Below are positions 1 to 6,476 of a stretch of 10,359 bases of DNA, in pieces. Each line of letters opens with the position of its first letter. Position 1 is the stretch's first letter. Below the pieces are notes generated by a model that worked only from the letters and a program-made list of their open reading frames with translations, did no database searches and was not told the DNA's origin. This stretch comes from Acidimicrobiaceae bacterium (lineage in GTDB: Bacteria; Actinomycetota; Acidimicrobiia; Acidimicrobiales; Acidimicrobiaceae), in assembly GCA_013044415.1 (NCBI GenBank), contig JABEUO010000005.1, positions 1 to 10,359 of the forward strand. Direction: 5' to 3'. Both the position numbers and the translations under genes were made by a program.

Positions 1-566
1 ACCGGCCGGTCGTGGTAACCGTCGAAGGGTCCGTTGTAGAGCCGCTTCGGTTCTAAAAAGATTACCGGGTCATCATCCTCGATCGAGGTGATGAGGAGCC
101 CCTTGGCGTCGTAAGGATTGGACGGGATTACGGTCTTGAGACCAGCGACGTGGGTGAAGAGTGCTTCGGGGCTCTGGGAGTGGGTCTCTCCTCCGAATAT
201 TCCCCCGCCGACGGGCATTCGGATGGTAAGCGGAACGGTGAAGTCGCCGGCTGAGCGGTATCGAATTCGAGCGGCCTCGGATACGATCTGGTCATAAGCC
301 GGGTACATGTAGTCCGCAAATTGGATCTCGATACAGGGGCGAAGGCCGTGGGCGGCCATACCGATCGCCGCACCGACTATTCCAGATTCGTTGATCGGCG
401 CATCGAAGCAGCGGGTCTTTCCGAAGCGCTTCTGTAGTCCCTGGGTGCAGCGAAATACACCACCGAAGTACCCGACGTCTTCGCCAAATACGACTACGGT
501 TTCGTCGGCTTCCATTGCGACTGCGTGGGCATCGCGAATCGATTCGATCATCGTCATGGTTGGCAT
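1..566 (-). CDS. bkdA2: Branched-chain 2-oxoacid dehydrogenase E1 component, beta subunit (partial, 3' end outside window)
   Basis: This is the beta half of the thiamine-diphosphate E1 heterotetramer, which decarboxylates the 2-oxo acids of valine, leucine and isoleucine and passes the acyl group to the E2 lipoyl domain in the cytoplasm. The frame is open for 188 codons from ATG at 566 to the left edge; family members run to roughly 330-355 residues, so the C-terminal half is missing. Visible family motifs are GED (Glu29), the INESGIVG segment with the catalytic-type Glu60, IQFADYMYPAYDQ (82-93), and GGETHSQSPEAL with the conserved His129. It starts two bases after the bkdA1 stop. In-frame ATGs at 557 and 551 are alternative starts, but 566 has a GC-rich AAGAAGCGGGG upstream. 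E2 and E3 genes would be expected beyond the left edge. Identification of the branched-chain rather than the pyruvate type rests on the overall motif match to Pseudomonas BkdA2 as I remember it. Confidence 0.96.
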   Translation of the reverse strand, partial: MPTMTMIESIRDAHAVAMEADETVVVFGEDVGYFGGVFRCTQGLQKRFGKTRCFDAPINESGIVGAAIGMAAHGLRPCIEIQFADYMYPAYDQIVSEAARIRYRSAGDFTVPLTIRMPVGGGIFGGETHSQSPEALFTHVAGLKTVIPSNPYDAKGLLITSIEDDDPVIFLEPKRLYNGPFDGYHDRP

Positions 567-568
567 TG

Positions 569-1834
569 TCAGTACCCCGCTTCTTGGCGTTGAAGTCTGA
601 GGTGGTTCGGCATTTCAGCGTAGACACCCTCGAATATATCCCTCGGTGAAGGTTTTGGACCATTGCGCAGAGTTCCGTACGATTCGGCTTCTGCTTGAGC
701 CCTGCTTATCTGATCCTGCACGCTTATCAGCAGCTCGTCATGGTCTTTTTCGGACCAGGCCCCGACCGCTATGAGGTGGCGCTTGAGGCGATCTATCGGA
801 TCGCCGAGCGGCCAGGCGAGGGCTTCGTCCTTTGGGCGATAGCTGGACGGATCGTCAGATGAGGAGTGGGCTGCGGCCCGATAGGTGACCCATTCGATGA
901 GCGTCGGCCCCTGGTTGGACCTCGCCCTCTCGACCGCCCAGGCGGATGCGGCATAGACCGCCAGGAAGTCGTTGCCGTCTACCCGCAGGGATGGTAGACC
1001 GAAGCCCGAGCCGCGCATCGCAAATGTTGCAGATCGTCCGAGGGCAAAGGCTTGATAAGTTGAGATCGCCCACTGGTTGTTGACGATATTTAAAATGACC
1101 GGGGCGTTATAGGTCGACGCCATAACCATTGCGGAGTGGAAGTCGGATTCGGCGGTCGCTCCATCTCCTATCCAACCGGCGGCGATGGCGCTTGAACCCC
1201 TGATCGCCGAGGCCATCGCCCAGCCGACCGCCTGTACGAATTGGGTAGCTAAGTTCCCCGAGATCGAAAAGAAGCCGTATTCCTTAGACGAGTACATAAC
1301 GGGTAGTTGACGTCCCCTTAGCGGGTCATGTGAGTTCGAATAGACCTGTGACATCATGAGTTCGAGGGGATATCCACTACTGATTAGTAGTCCTTGCTGG
1401 CGATAGGTCGGGAAGTTCATGTCGCCGTCCGATAGGGCCATACGAAATGCACACGAGATTGCCTCCTCGCCGGTGCACTGCATATAGAAAGACGTTTTAC
1501 CCTGACGCTGGTCTAGCATCATTCTCCGGTCGTATTCTCGGGTGAGCATCATATTTCTTAGCCCGCTGAGTAGGGTATCTTTGTCGATGTCAGCGGCCCA
1601 CGGCCCCACGGCCCGACCTTCGTCGTCGAGGACTCGAATCAGTCCGGTAGCGAGGTCGTACATCGTCTCTGGGGCGTCGGACACCTCCGGTCTACGAACT
1701 TCCCCGGCATTAGAGAACTTGAGGCTACTGAAGTCCGGGGTGTCGCCCGGTCGGCGCGCCGGTTCGGGTATAGCCAGGATTAGCGGGACTTCTCGAGCAT
1801 TCCCCCTGAGATCCCCGTCGACTAATTCGCTCAC
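569..1834 (-). CDS. bkdA1: Branched-chain 2-oxoacid dehydrogenase E1 component, alpha subunit
   Basis: This is the alpha subunit of the E1 decarboxylase of the branched-chain 2-oxoacid dehydrogenase complex, the committed step of Val/Leu/Ile catabolism. The 421-residue product has the long N-terminal extension (about 1-80) typical of the Pseudomonas BkdA1 type, with IPEPARRPGDTPDFS near the start. TYRQQ lies at 143-147. The ThDP/Mg motif begins GDGATAES (223-230) and ends with NNQWAIS (252-258). The regulatory-loop equivalent HSSSDDPSSYR (323-333) holds several serines, and the C-terminus EMPNHLRLQRQE is also family-like. It starts at GTG 1834, preceded six to seven bases upstream by GAGGGGGT, and it heads a bkdA1-bkdA2 operon with a two-base gap. 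The Lrp-type gene diverges from it 265 bp away, which suggests local induction by branched-chain amino acids or oxo acids. Confidence 0.98.
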   Translation of the reverse strand: MSELVDGDLRGNAREVPLILAIPEPARRPGDTPDFSSLKFSNAGEVRRPEVSDAPETMYDLATGLIRVLDDEGRAVGPWAADIDKDTLLSGLRNMMLTREYDRRMMLDQRQGKTSFYMQCTGEEAISCAFRMALSDGDMNFPTYRQQGLLISSGYPLELMMSQVYSNSHDPLRGRQLPVMYSSKEYGFFSISGNLATQFVQAVGWAMASAIRGSSAIAAGWIGDGATAESDFHSAMVMASTYNAPVILNIVNNQWAISTYQAFALGRSATFAMRGSGFGLPSLRVDGNDFLAVYAASAWAVERARSNQGPTLIEWVTYRAAAHSSSDDPSSYRPKDEALAWPLGDPIDRLKRHLIAVGAWSEKDHDELLISVQDQISRAQAEAESYGTLRNGPKPSPRDIFEGVYAEMPNHLRLQRQEAGY

Positions 1835-1882
1835 AGTATTACCCCCTCGCTGACAAGCTAGCTAGCGCTAAACAAGGCAAAC

Positions 1883-1918
1883 GCTCACTATGATACCCAT
1901 ATTATGGGCGTGTGTGCA
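1883..1918 (-). promoter_or_regulatory. Candidate bkdA1 promoter with spacer palindrome
   Basis: Reading the minus strand, TGCACA (1918-1913) and TATCAT (1895-1890) are separated by 17 bases, matching the -35 and -10 consensus at four and five of six positions; transcription would start near 1883, about 50 bases before the GTG. The spacer contains the palindrome CCCATA-T-TATGGG (1896-1908). The -35 side overlaps the perfect palindrome TGTGCACA (1913-1920). A regulator bound here would sit between the core elements. The promoter call is weak; the palindromes are exact. Confidence 0.35.
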
Positions 1919-1994
1919 CAAATATGGTACTTTAAAGCAACAATCGTCTTATGATACTGGGATAATGGTCCTTGGAGCATACGGGTTGTACGCC

Positions 1995-2023
1995 TTGTCT
2001 ATCGGTGCTCTAGGGGTCATAAC
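1995..2023 (+). promoter_or_regulatory. Possible promoter of the Lrp-type regulator
   Basis: TTGTCT (1995-2000) and CATAAC (2018-2023) are 17 bases apart and each matches four of six consensus positions. The -10 candidate lies on the first GTCATA copy, so the remaining repeats would cover the start site and early leader, a position suited to autorepression. The match is modest and the call is tentative. Confidence 0.3.
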
Positions 2024-2067
2024 TCTGTCATAGATCTGTCATAGATCTGTCATAGTCCTGTCATAAC
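2016..2067. repeat. Five GTCATA repeats at 11-bp period, candidate Lrp/BkdR operator array
   Basis: GTCATA occurs at 2016, 2027, 2038, 2049 and 2060, each exactly 11 bp apart. The last four copies extend to CTGTCATA, and units two and three are the identical 11-mer TCTGTCATAGA. One repeat per helical turn puts all copies on the same DNA face, as expected for a multimeric DNA-wrapping regulator such as an Lrp octamer. The array ends 33 bp before the start of the Lrp-type gene, so autoregulation and control of the divergent bkd operon are both plausible. The repeat is directly visible; its function is inferred. Confidence 0.7.
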
Positions 2068-2099
2068 GCTACCAAGTTAGACGTCAAGATTGGAATGCA

Positions 2100-2645
2100 A
2101 TGCGTGGTGAAATGAAACCACCCGGTGGCACCGCCAACCGAGTCGACCAGGCGTCGAGTCTCGACGCAGTGGATATGCGTCTATTGGAGCTTTTGGCCGC
2201 CGACGCTCGCCTTTCCGCTAGGCGATTGGGGCGGGAGGTGGGGATGTCTCCGGGGGCGATCTCCGAGCGGGTCGCCCGTCTCGAAAGGGAAGGAGTGATT
2301 CGGGGTTACCACGCTGATGTAAACCCTAGTGCCTTGGGTTTTGGCATGGAGGTTATCATAGGCCTCCAGACCGAGCAGGGACCATCACTCGACGAGACCT
2401 TGGCGCACCTCGAGTCGGTGAGCGAAATACAAGGTGTCTACGTAGTCTCCGGTCAGTGGGACTTGGTACTGCATATAAGGGTCAAGAATCAGGACCATCT
2501 CCGCGACCTGATCCTAGGTTCAGTGTGGCACGTTCCATCTTTTCGTCACAGCGAGACCCTACTGGTGTTAGAGAGTAGGCAAGGATCACCAACCTGGTTC
2601 CGGGAGCTGGAAAGTAAGCCGGATGGGATATCCGAGGAAAGTTGA
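2100..2645 (+). CDS. bkdR: Lrp/AsnC-family transcriptional regulator, probable regulator of the bkd operon
   Basis: This 181-residue protein is a feast/famine-type DNA-binding regulator. After an N-terminal stretch of about 20 residues come the AsnC helix-turn-helix (about 21-80, with recognition-helix sequence SPGAISERVARLEREG at 50-65 and GVIRGYHADVNPSALGF following), then a RAM ligand/oligomerisation domain (about 84-160, with the GQWDLVLHIRV strand at 118-128). A short polar C-terminal tail exceeds the usual family length of about 150-165. ATG 2100 has a weak GGAA six bases upstream; ATG 2112 is an equally possible start. In Pseudomonas putida, bkdR is an Lrp homologue divergent from bkdA1 that activates it, and the same arrangement here is the main reason for the name. 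The 11-bp repeat array directly upstream is a likely binding site. The family call is firm; the target assignment is inference. Confidence 0.93.
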   Translation: MRGEMKPPGGTANRVDQASSLDAVDMRLLELLAADARLSARRLGREVGMSPGAISERVARLEREGVIRGYHADVNPSALGFGMEVIIGLQTEQGPSLDETLAHLESVSEIQGVYVVSGQWDLVLHIRVKNQDHLRDLILGSVWHVPSFRHSETLLVLESRQGSPTWFRELESKPDGISEES

Positions 2646-2747
2646 GCCAATCAATGGGACAGATACCGTTGCCATATTGCGGTAAGGTCCGATGGTCTCT
2701 AGGTCGGTGTGTTGAGACGGAGTTGGAATCGGACACCTAGTCGGAGG

Positions 2748-3728
2748 CTAGCTTCGATGGTGCAGAGTAGCCAGGAACTCCTCGAGGTTTGCATTCACCT
2801 CTCCGGTCTTTTCCTGCTGTACCCAGTGTCCTGCGCCTTTGATGACCCTCTTGAAGCGCAGGTCGGTAAAGCCCAGTTCGAGTTCATCCTCCGAACGCCT
2901 AGAGAAGCTCCGAACCATGTCATTTTCCCCGACTATAAAAGCACTAGGAACGGTGATTTTCTGACCGTTGAAGGCTCTGGTCAATTCCCAGTTGATGTCT
3001 AGGTTCCTGTAGTAGTTGAGGGGAGGACGAAAACCTCCCTCCCTGAAGGATCTAATGCTTTGAGCTAGGTAACCTTCGCTCAGCCAAGGGGGTGTCTCCT
3101 TTGGAAGCCGAACTTGATCTAGCAGTCGTCCGCTACTGGTATAAGTGGCGCTCCAACCGGGGTCCCCGACTCCATCTGGGGTGACTCCGTAAAGAAACTT
3201 TCGAATAGTACCCTCTGGGTCGGCGTCAAATTCTGCTTCGGCGAGACCCTCTTTTTGGAAATACACCATGTAGAAGAGTCGATTTTGAGATGGATCGCCC
3301 ATTTTAGAGAAGATCGAAACGGGTGATAGTTTCGGCCGTATGGGTCGATAGGTGACACTCATACCGAAGACTGCGTCTATTACATCTGGTCTAAATAGGG
3401 CGCTATACCAAGCGACGTTGGCCCCCCAATCGTGGCCAACCAATACGGCATGGGACTCTCCGAGCGCCTCGATTAGCGAAATGATATCCCCCGTCAGGTG
3501 GAGTATCGAATACTTGGTCGCCTCGTAGGGCTTTGACGAACCCCCGTAACCTCGCATATCGGGTGCCACGGCTCGATATCCGAGCGACGCCAGGTGGAGG
3601 AGCTGGCCCTCAAAACACATTGCGGTCTGTGGGAATCCGTGGCAGAGCACCACTAAGGGACCTTCGCCGGCACTGAGGCAGAAGAGTTCAAGGTCAGCTA
3701 TCTTTACGACGTTCTTCTCGATCTCCAC
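2748..3728 (-). CDS. Alpha/beta-fold hydrolase, soluble epoxide hydrolase type
   Basis: This is a cytoplasmic alpha/beta hydrolase predicted to open epoxides to vicinal diols. Numbering from GTG 3728 (326 residues), it shows the oxyanion-hole HGFPQ (30-34), nucleophile-elbow GHDWGA with Asp100, and cap-domain tyrosines Tyr156 in MVYFQ and Tyr240 in LNYYRN. These are the paired tyrosines that polarise the epoxide in soluble epoxide hydrolases. GEND with Asp270 is the likely acid and GAGHWVQQE with His301 is the base. All catalytic residues appear present. The reading frame extends to a GTG at 3755, but that codon lacks a ribosome site, while GTG 3728 has GGAGGA four bases upstream and gives the usual short family N-terminus. 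It is convergent with the Lrp-type gene and stands alone, 257-284 bp from the transporter operon. The natural substrate is unknown; the haloalkane dehalogenase family is a relative, but the tyrosine pair favours an epoxide hydrolase. Confidence 0.92.
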   Translation of the reverse strand: MEIEKNVVKIADLELFCLSAGEGPLVVLCHGFPQTAMCFEGQLLHLASLGYRAVAPDMRGYGGSSKPYEATKYSILHLTGDIISLIEALGESHAVLVGHDWGANVAWYSALFRPDVIDAVFGMSVTYRPIRPKLSPVSIFSKMGDPSQNRLFYMVYFQKEGLAEAEFDADPEGTIRKFLYGVTPDGVGDPGWSATYTSSGRLLDQVRLPKETPPWLSEGYLAQSIRSFREGGFRPPLNYYRNLDINWELTRAFNGQKITVPSAFIVGENDMVRSFSRRSEDELELGFTDLRFKRVIKGAGHWVQQEKTGEVNANLEEFLATLHHRS

Positions 3729-3732
3729 CGTT

Positions 3733-3738
3733 TCCTCC
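3733..3738 (-). promoter_or_regulatory. Ribosome binding site that decides the epoxide hydrolase start
   Basis: GGAGGA on the minus strand lies four bases before GTG 3728. It sits inside the longer frame that begins at GTG 3755, where no comparable site is found. This favours the downstream start. Confidence 0.65.
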
Positions 3739-3769
3739 GGTTCAGAACTTGCCACGCCGATAGGCGATT

Positions 3770-3802
3770 AATTCACCACTGCCAATTCGCCACTGCCAAT
3801 TC
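3770..3802. repeat. Short 14-bp tandem repeat upstream of the epoxide hydrolase gene
   Basis: CCACTGCCAATTC occurs at 3776-3788 and again at 3790-3802, and a third AATTC at 3770-3774 keeps the 14-bp phase. The repeat lies 42 bp and more upstream of GTG 3728, in a 257-284-bp region with no convincing gene. It may be a regulatory element or only slippage; nothing else structured was seen between here and 4012. Confidence 0.55.
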
Positions 3803-4012
3803 ACGGCCGCTAACTAACGACTATACGACACAACCGAACATAGGAGACTTCCCAACCAAGTACAACGTTGGAGTATTTGCCAACCATGCGGCGGCTCCTG
3901 GGCTGACAAGGCGATCGATGGTATTTGCTGGTGGTCCAAAAATTGAGGTATGAAGCCCTGAGTCGGAGCCTTGTCGCCGGATCTGGCTGGGCTAATGCTT
4001 TAGGTGGCACGG

Positions 4013-4819
4013 CTACTTTTGGATCGTATCTTCGATTCCGACCGATGCTCGACCGGCTTCCTCGACCCGCTCCAGCACTTCAGCCACGAGTTCTCCGAAG
4101 CGGCCCGTTCTTCTCGTTTCGATCTGGGAGCGAGGTCTTGCTAGGTCGATCTTGATCTCGGCGAGGACCGTAGAGGGCCTTGCGGATAGGACCAGTACTC
4201 TGTCACTTAAATACACCGCCTCCCCCACATCATGGGTGACCATGAGGGCGGCGAAGGTCGACGAGTCCCAAAGTCGTTGGACGACGTCTTCGAGGTGATT
4301 CCTTGTAAGGGCGTCAACGGAGGCAAAAGGTTCGTCCATCATGAGGAGCCGGGGATTGGAGACCATTGCTCTAGCTAGAGCGGCACGTTGCTGCATCCCG
4401 CCGGAGAGTTCCCACGGGTATCTAGTGGCAAAACCAGACAAGCCGACTTGAATAAGGGCCTTTTCTACGCGCTCGGCCCTCTCTTGGTTGGAATACTCAG
4501 CCGCCCCCATTGCCACGTTTTTGCCGATAGTTAGCCAAGGAAAGAGACTCTTGTTGTATTCCTGAAAAACGATCGCTAGTCCCTTTGGGACGTCGTTTAT
4601 GGGTTTTTGATCGAATATGACCTCGCCCCCCGAAGGAGGACGTAATCCAGAGGCGGCACGAAGGAGGGTGGTCTTTCCACTACCAGACGGACCGACAATG
4701 CTTACAAACTCGTGCTCTTTGAGTTCCAAGCTCACATCGCGAGTGATTTCATTCATTGACCCGTCGCGACTCTGTATCGATACCTGCAAATTTCTGATAC
4801 TTAGAACCGAGTCAGACAT
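4013..4819 (-). CDS. ABC transporter ATP-binding protein, NitT/TauT (SsuB/TauB-like) family
   Basis: This is the ATPase that powers the importer encoded by the three preceding genes, acting at the cytoplasmic face of the membrane. In the 268-residue product the Walker A GPSGSGKT lies at 43-50, the Q-loop Gln at 86 (VFQEYNKSLFPWLTI), the signature LSGGMQQR at 138-145, Walker B LLMMDEP at 158-164 and the H-loop His at 196 (VTHD). All motifs are intact. The LFPWLTI segment after the Q-loop is typical of the nitrate/sulfonate/taurine group. ATG 4819 is preferred over an upstream in-frame start at 4870: GGGAGGA (4827-4833) lies seven bases before it, and the longer form would add 17 residues translated from inside the permease gene. 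The gene overlaps the permease 3' end by eight bases, which implies translational coupling. It is the last gene of the operon. Confidence 0.95.
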   Translation of the reverse strand: MSDSVLSIRNLQVSIQSRDGSMNEITRDVSLELKEHEFVSIVGPSGSGKTTLLRAASGLRPPSGGEVIFDQKPINDVPKGLAIVFQEYNKSLFPWLTIGKNVAMGAAEYSNQERAERVEKALIQVGLSGFATRYPWELSGGMQQRAALARAMVSNPRLLMMDEPFASVDALTRNHLEDVVQRLWDSSTFAALMVTHDVGEAVYLSDRVLVLSARPSTVLAEIKIDLARPRSQIETRRTGRFGELVAEVLERVEEAGRASVGIEDTIQK

Positions 4820-5615
4820 CAAGCAATCCTCCCACCGTGCCTCGCTGCCAGGCCAGCAGTCGACGCTCAAACATCAGAAATAGTGTGTCAAAAATCCAAC
4901 CGAGGCAACCTAGGACGATCACCCCTCCATAACTTCCGCCGATATTGAAAGACTGCTGGGCATTTGCGATGAAATAACCGATTCCCGACCCGCCGCCAAG
5001 CATCTCCGCCACGACCATAACCGCCAAGGAAACGCTGAGTGCAACCCGAAGACCAGCGAATATCTGTGGCGAAGCCGCGGGAAGGACAACTTTCAGAAAT
5101 AGCTTCCGGCCGCGCAGTCCGTAAGTTTTAGCGGTGTCGATCATGGTTGGTTCGATAGTTGATGTCCCGTTGGCGGTATTTATCAGGATCGGCCAGACCG
5201 CCGCAGAGATAATCGTAACGACTACCATCCGACCGTTGATTCCAAAAACAACGATCGCGATAGGTACGAGGAGAGGTGTGGGAAGGGATCTCATAAAGTC
5301 CACCACCGCCGAGGTCCAATCCCGAACCGTCTCGTAATGGCCGATTACCATACCCGCAGTTATGCCAATTATCGCACTAATTAGAAATCCTGCCGCGGTG
5401 CGTTCGAGCGAAGGAATGATGTCAGTGGTAAGGGTGGAGGAGGTAACTACGTGCCATGCGGCAACTAGAGAGGTAATAAAGGTTGGGAAAACAGCCGTGT
5501 GCAACTCCATTCCAAGCAACTGCCACACTGTCGCCAGGATCGCCAAACCGAGCCAACCTAGTCCAGCTCGGGCGATTGTACTACCCCGCCTCGGGCCCGC
5601 CTTGACCCCAATCAC
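4812..5615 (-). CDS. ABC transporter permease, NitT/TauT (SsuC/TauC-like) family, second permease
   Basis: This is an integral membrane subunit of the importer. The 267-residue product has hydrophobic stretches at about 20-36, 73-92, 113-146 and 190-207, plus a C-terminal pair near 228-250. Between them lies the cytoplasmic EAA-type loop (about 160-190, TAKTYGLRGRKLFLKVVLPAASPQ shown in part), which docks on the ATPase. The start is GTG 5615, where GTGA overlaps the stop of the preceding permease by four bases; GGAGGG lies six bases upstream. It resembles its neighbour across the core fold but is clearly not identical (for example TAKTYGLRGRKLF against TAKVLGLRGFKLL). The two probably form a heterodimeric channel. 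Confidence 0.94.
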   Translation of the reverse strand: MIGVKAGPRRGSTIARAGLGWLGLAILATVWQLLGMELHTAVFPTFITSLVAAWHVVTSSTLTTDIIPSLERTAAGFLISAIIGITAGMVIGHYETVRDWTSAVVDFMRSLPTPLLVPIAIVVFGINGRMVVVTIISAAVWPILINTANGTSTIEPTMIDTAKTYGLRGRKLFLKVVLPAASPQIFAGLRVALSVSLAVMVVAEMLGGGSGIGYFIANAQQSFNIGGSYGGVIVLGCLGWIFDTLFLMFERRLLAWQRGTVGGLLDV

Positions 5616-6445
5616 CGTCCGCCCTCCGCTCGCTGTGTGCGCCAGGGTATTAGCCGATCTACGAGTCGGGCGAAGCCGATACTAAGTGCCCAACCCAATA
5701 TTCCGCCGACGATGATACCTGCGAACATAGTCGAAGGCTCGTTTCCCTGTTGGGCTAGTAGGATGAACTGCCCAAGACCTCCCGTTCCACCTACTAATTC
5801 CACTGAGACCGTGACCACTAAGGCGAGGCTGATCGCAACTTGAAGCCCACTTGCAATCATCGGAGAAGAGGCCGGCATGACGACTCGATAGAGGAGTTTG
5901 AACCCCCTAAGGCCTAAGACCTTTGCGGTCTCGAGGACCTTGTTATCCACTTGGCGAACCCCGACCCTTGTGTTTATAAATACGGGCCAAAATGCCGCAA
6001 AGCTTACTAAACCCGAGGTCATCTTTATCCCGAGACCCGCGATCAAAATTGCAATGGGAATCAAAGCTAAAGATGGAAGGGGGCGCATCATTCGCACTAT
6101 CGTCTCGGTCGCAGCATCCGCCGTTTTAGAGCGACCCACCAGTGTTCCGAGGACAATTCCTCCGACTCCCGCAGCGAGCATCCCGAGCGCCCACGCTTCC
6201 AGGGTCGAAGCTAGCGCTGAGCTAAGCGACCCAACGTTAGCGGAGATTGCCGCCAGTGTGGCCCCGGGAGTAGGAAGGGCTTCTTTATTGACCGCTCCGG
6301 TGGAGCTAAGAGCCTCCCAGATTGCGATTGCGACTACTACCCCGCCAATTTGACGTGCCACGCGGCGCCTTTGAGGCTTCGAGCGTCTTTGGGTAATCTC
6401 GTTAACTTCCCCACTAAGGCCGACCGCCAACTGCACTTGGCTCAC
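5612..6445 (-). CDS. ABC transporter permease, NitT/TauT (SsuC/TauC-like) family, first permease
   Basis: This is a 277-residue membrane subunit of the importer. A basic N-terminal segment (about 20-32, rich in Arg and Lys) is followed by hydrophobic stretches at about 33-45, 84-104, 126-160 and 203-219 and a C-terminal pair near 240-262. The EAA-type loop lies at about 171-200 (LETAKVLGLRGFKLLYRVVM is its first part), with the conserved Gly and the VVMPASSP turn that contact the ATPase. The start is GTG 6445, with GGAGGG four bases upstream. The gene begins 31 bp after the binding-protein stop and ends in a four-base GTGA overlap with the next permease. The substrate cannot be inferred from the permease alone. 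Confidence 0.94.
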   Translation of the reverse strand: MSQVQLAVGLSGEVNEITQRRSKPQRRRVARQIGGVVVAIAIWEALSSTGAVNKEALPTPGATLAAISANVGSLSSALASTLEAWALGMLAAGVGGIVLGTLVGRSKTADAATETIVRMMRPLPSLALIPIAILIAGLGIKMTSGLVSFAAFWPVFINTRVGVRQVDNKVLETAKVLGLRGFKLLYRVVMPASSPMIASGLQVAISLALVVTVSVELVGGTGGLGQFILLAQQGNEPSTMFAGIIVGGILGWALSIGFARLVDRLIPWRTQRAEGGR

Positions 6446-6476
6446 TCCGCCCTCCAGATCCCGAGCTTTGCGAAGG

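Noticed and set aside
2687..2740. Inverted repeats GTCCGAT/ATCGGAC and CTAGGT/ACCTAG in the convergent gap, as a terminator
   Set aside because: The two pairings cross rather than nest, loops are long, and no U-tract follows on either strand.
3810..4010. Minus-strand 66-codon frame between the ATPase and hydrolase genes
   Set aside because: There is no domain, no ribosome site and no conserved-looking composition; treated as non-coding.
5898..6353. 151-codon plus-strand open frame antisense to the first permease
   Set aside because: It lies wholly within a clear permease gene, has no recognisable domain or good ribosome site, and its open length follows from the codon composition of the real gene.
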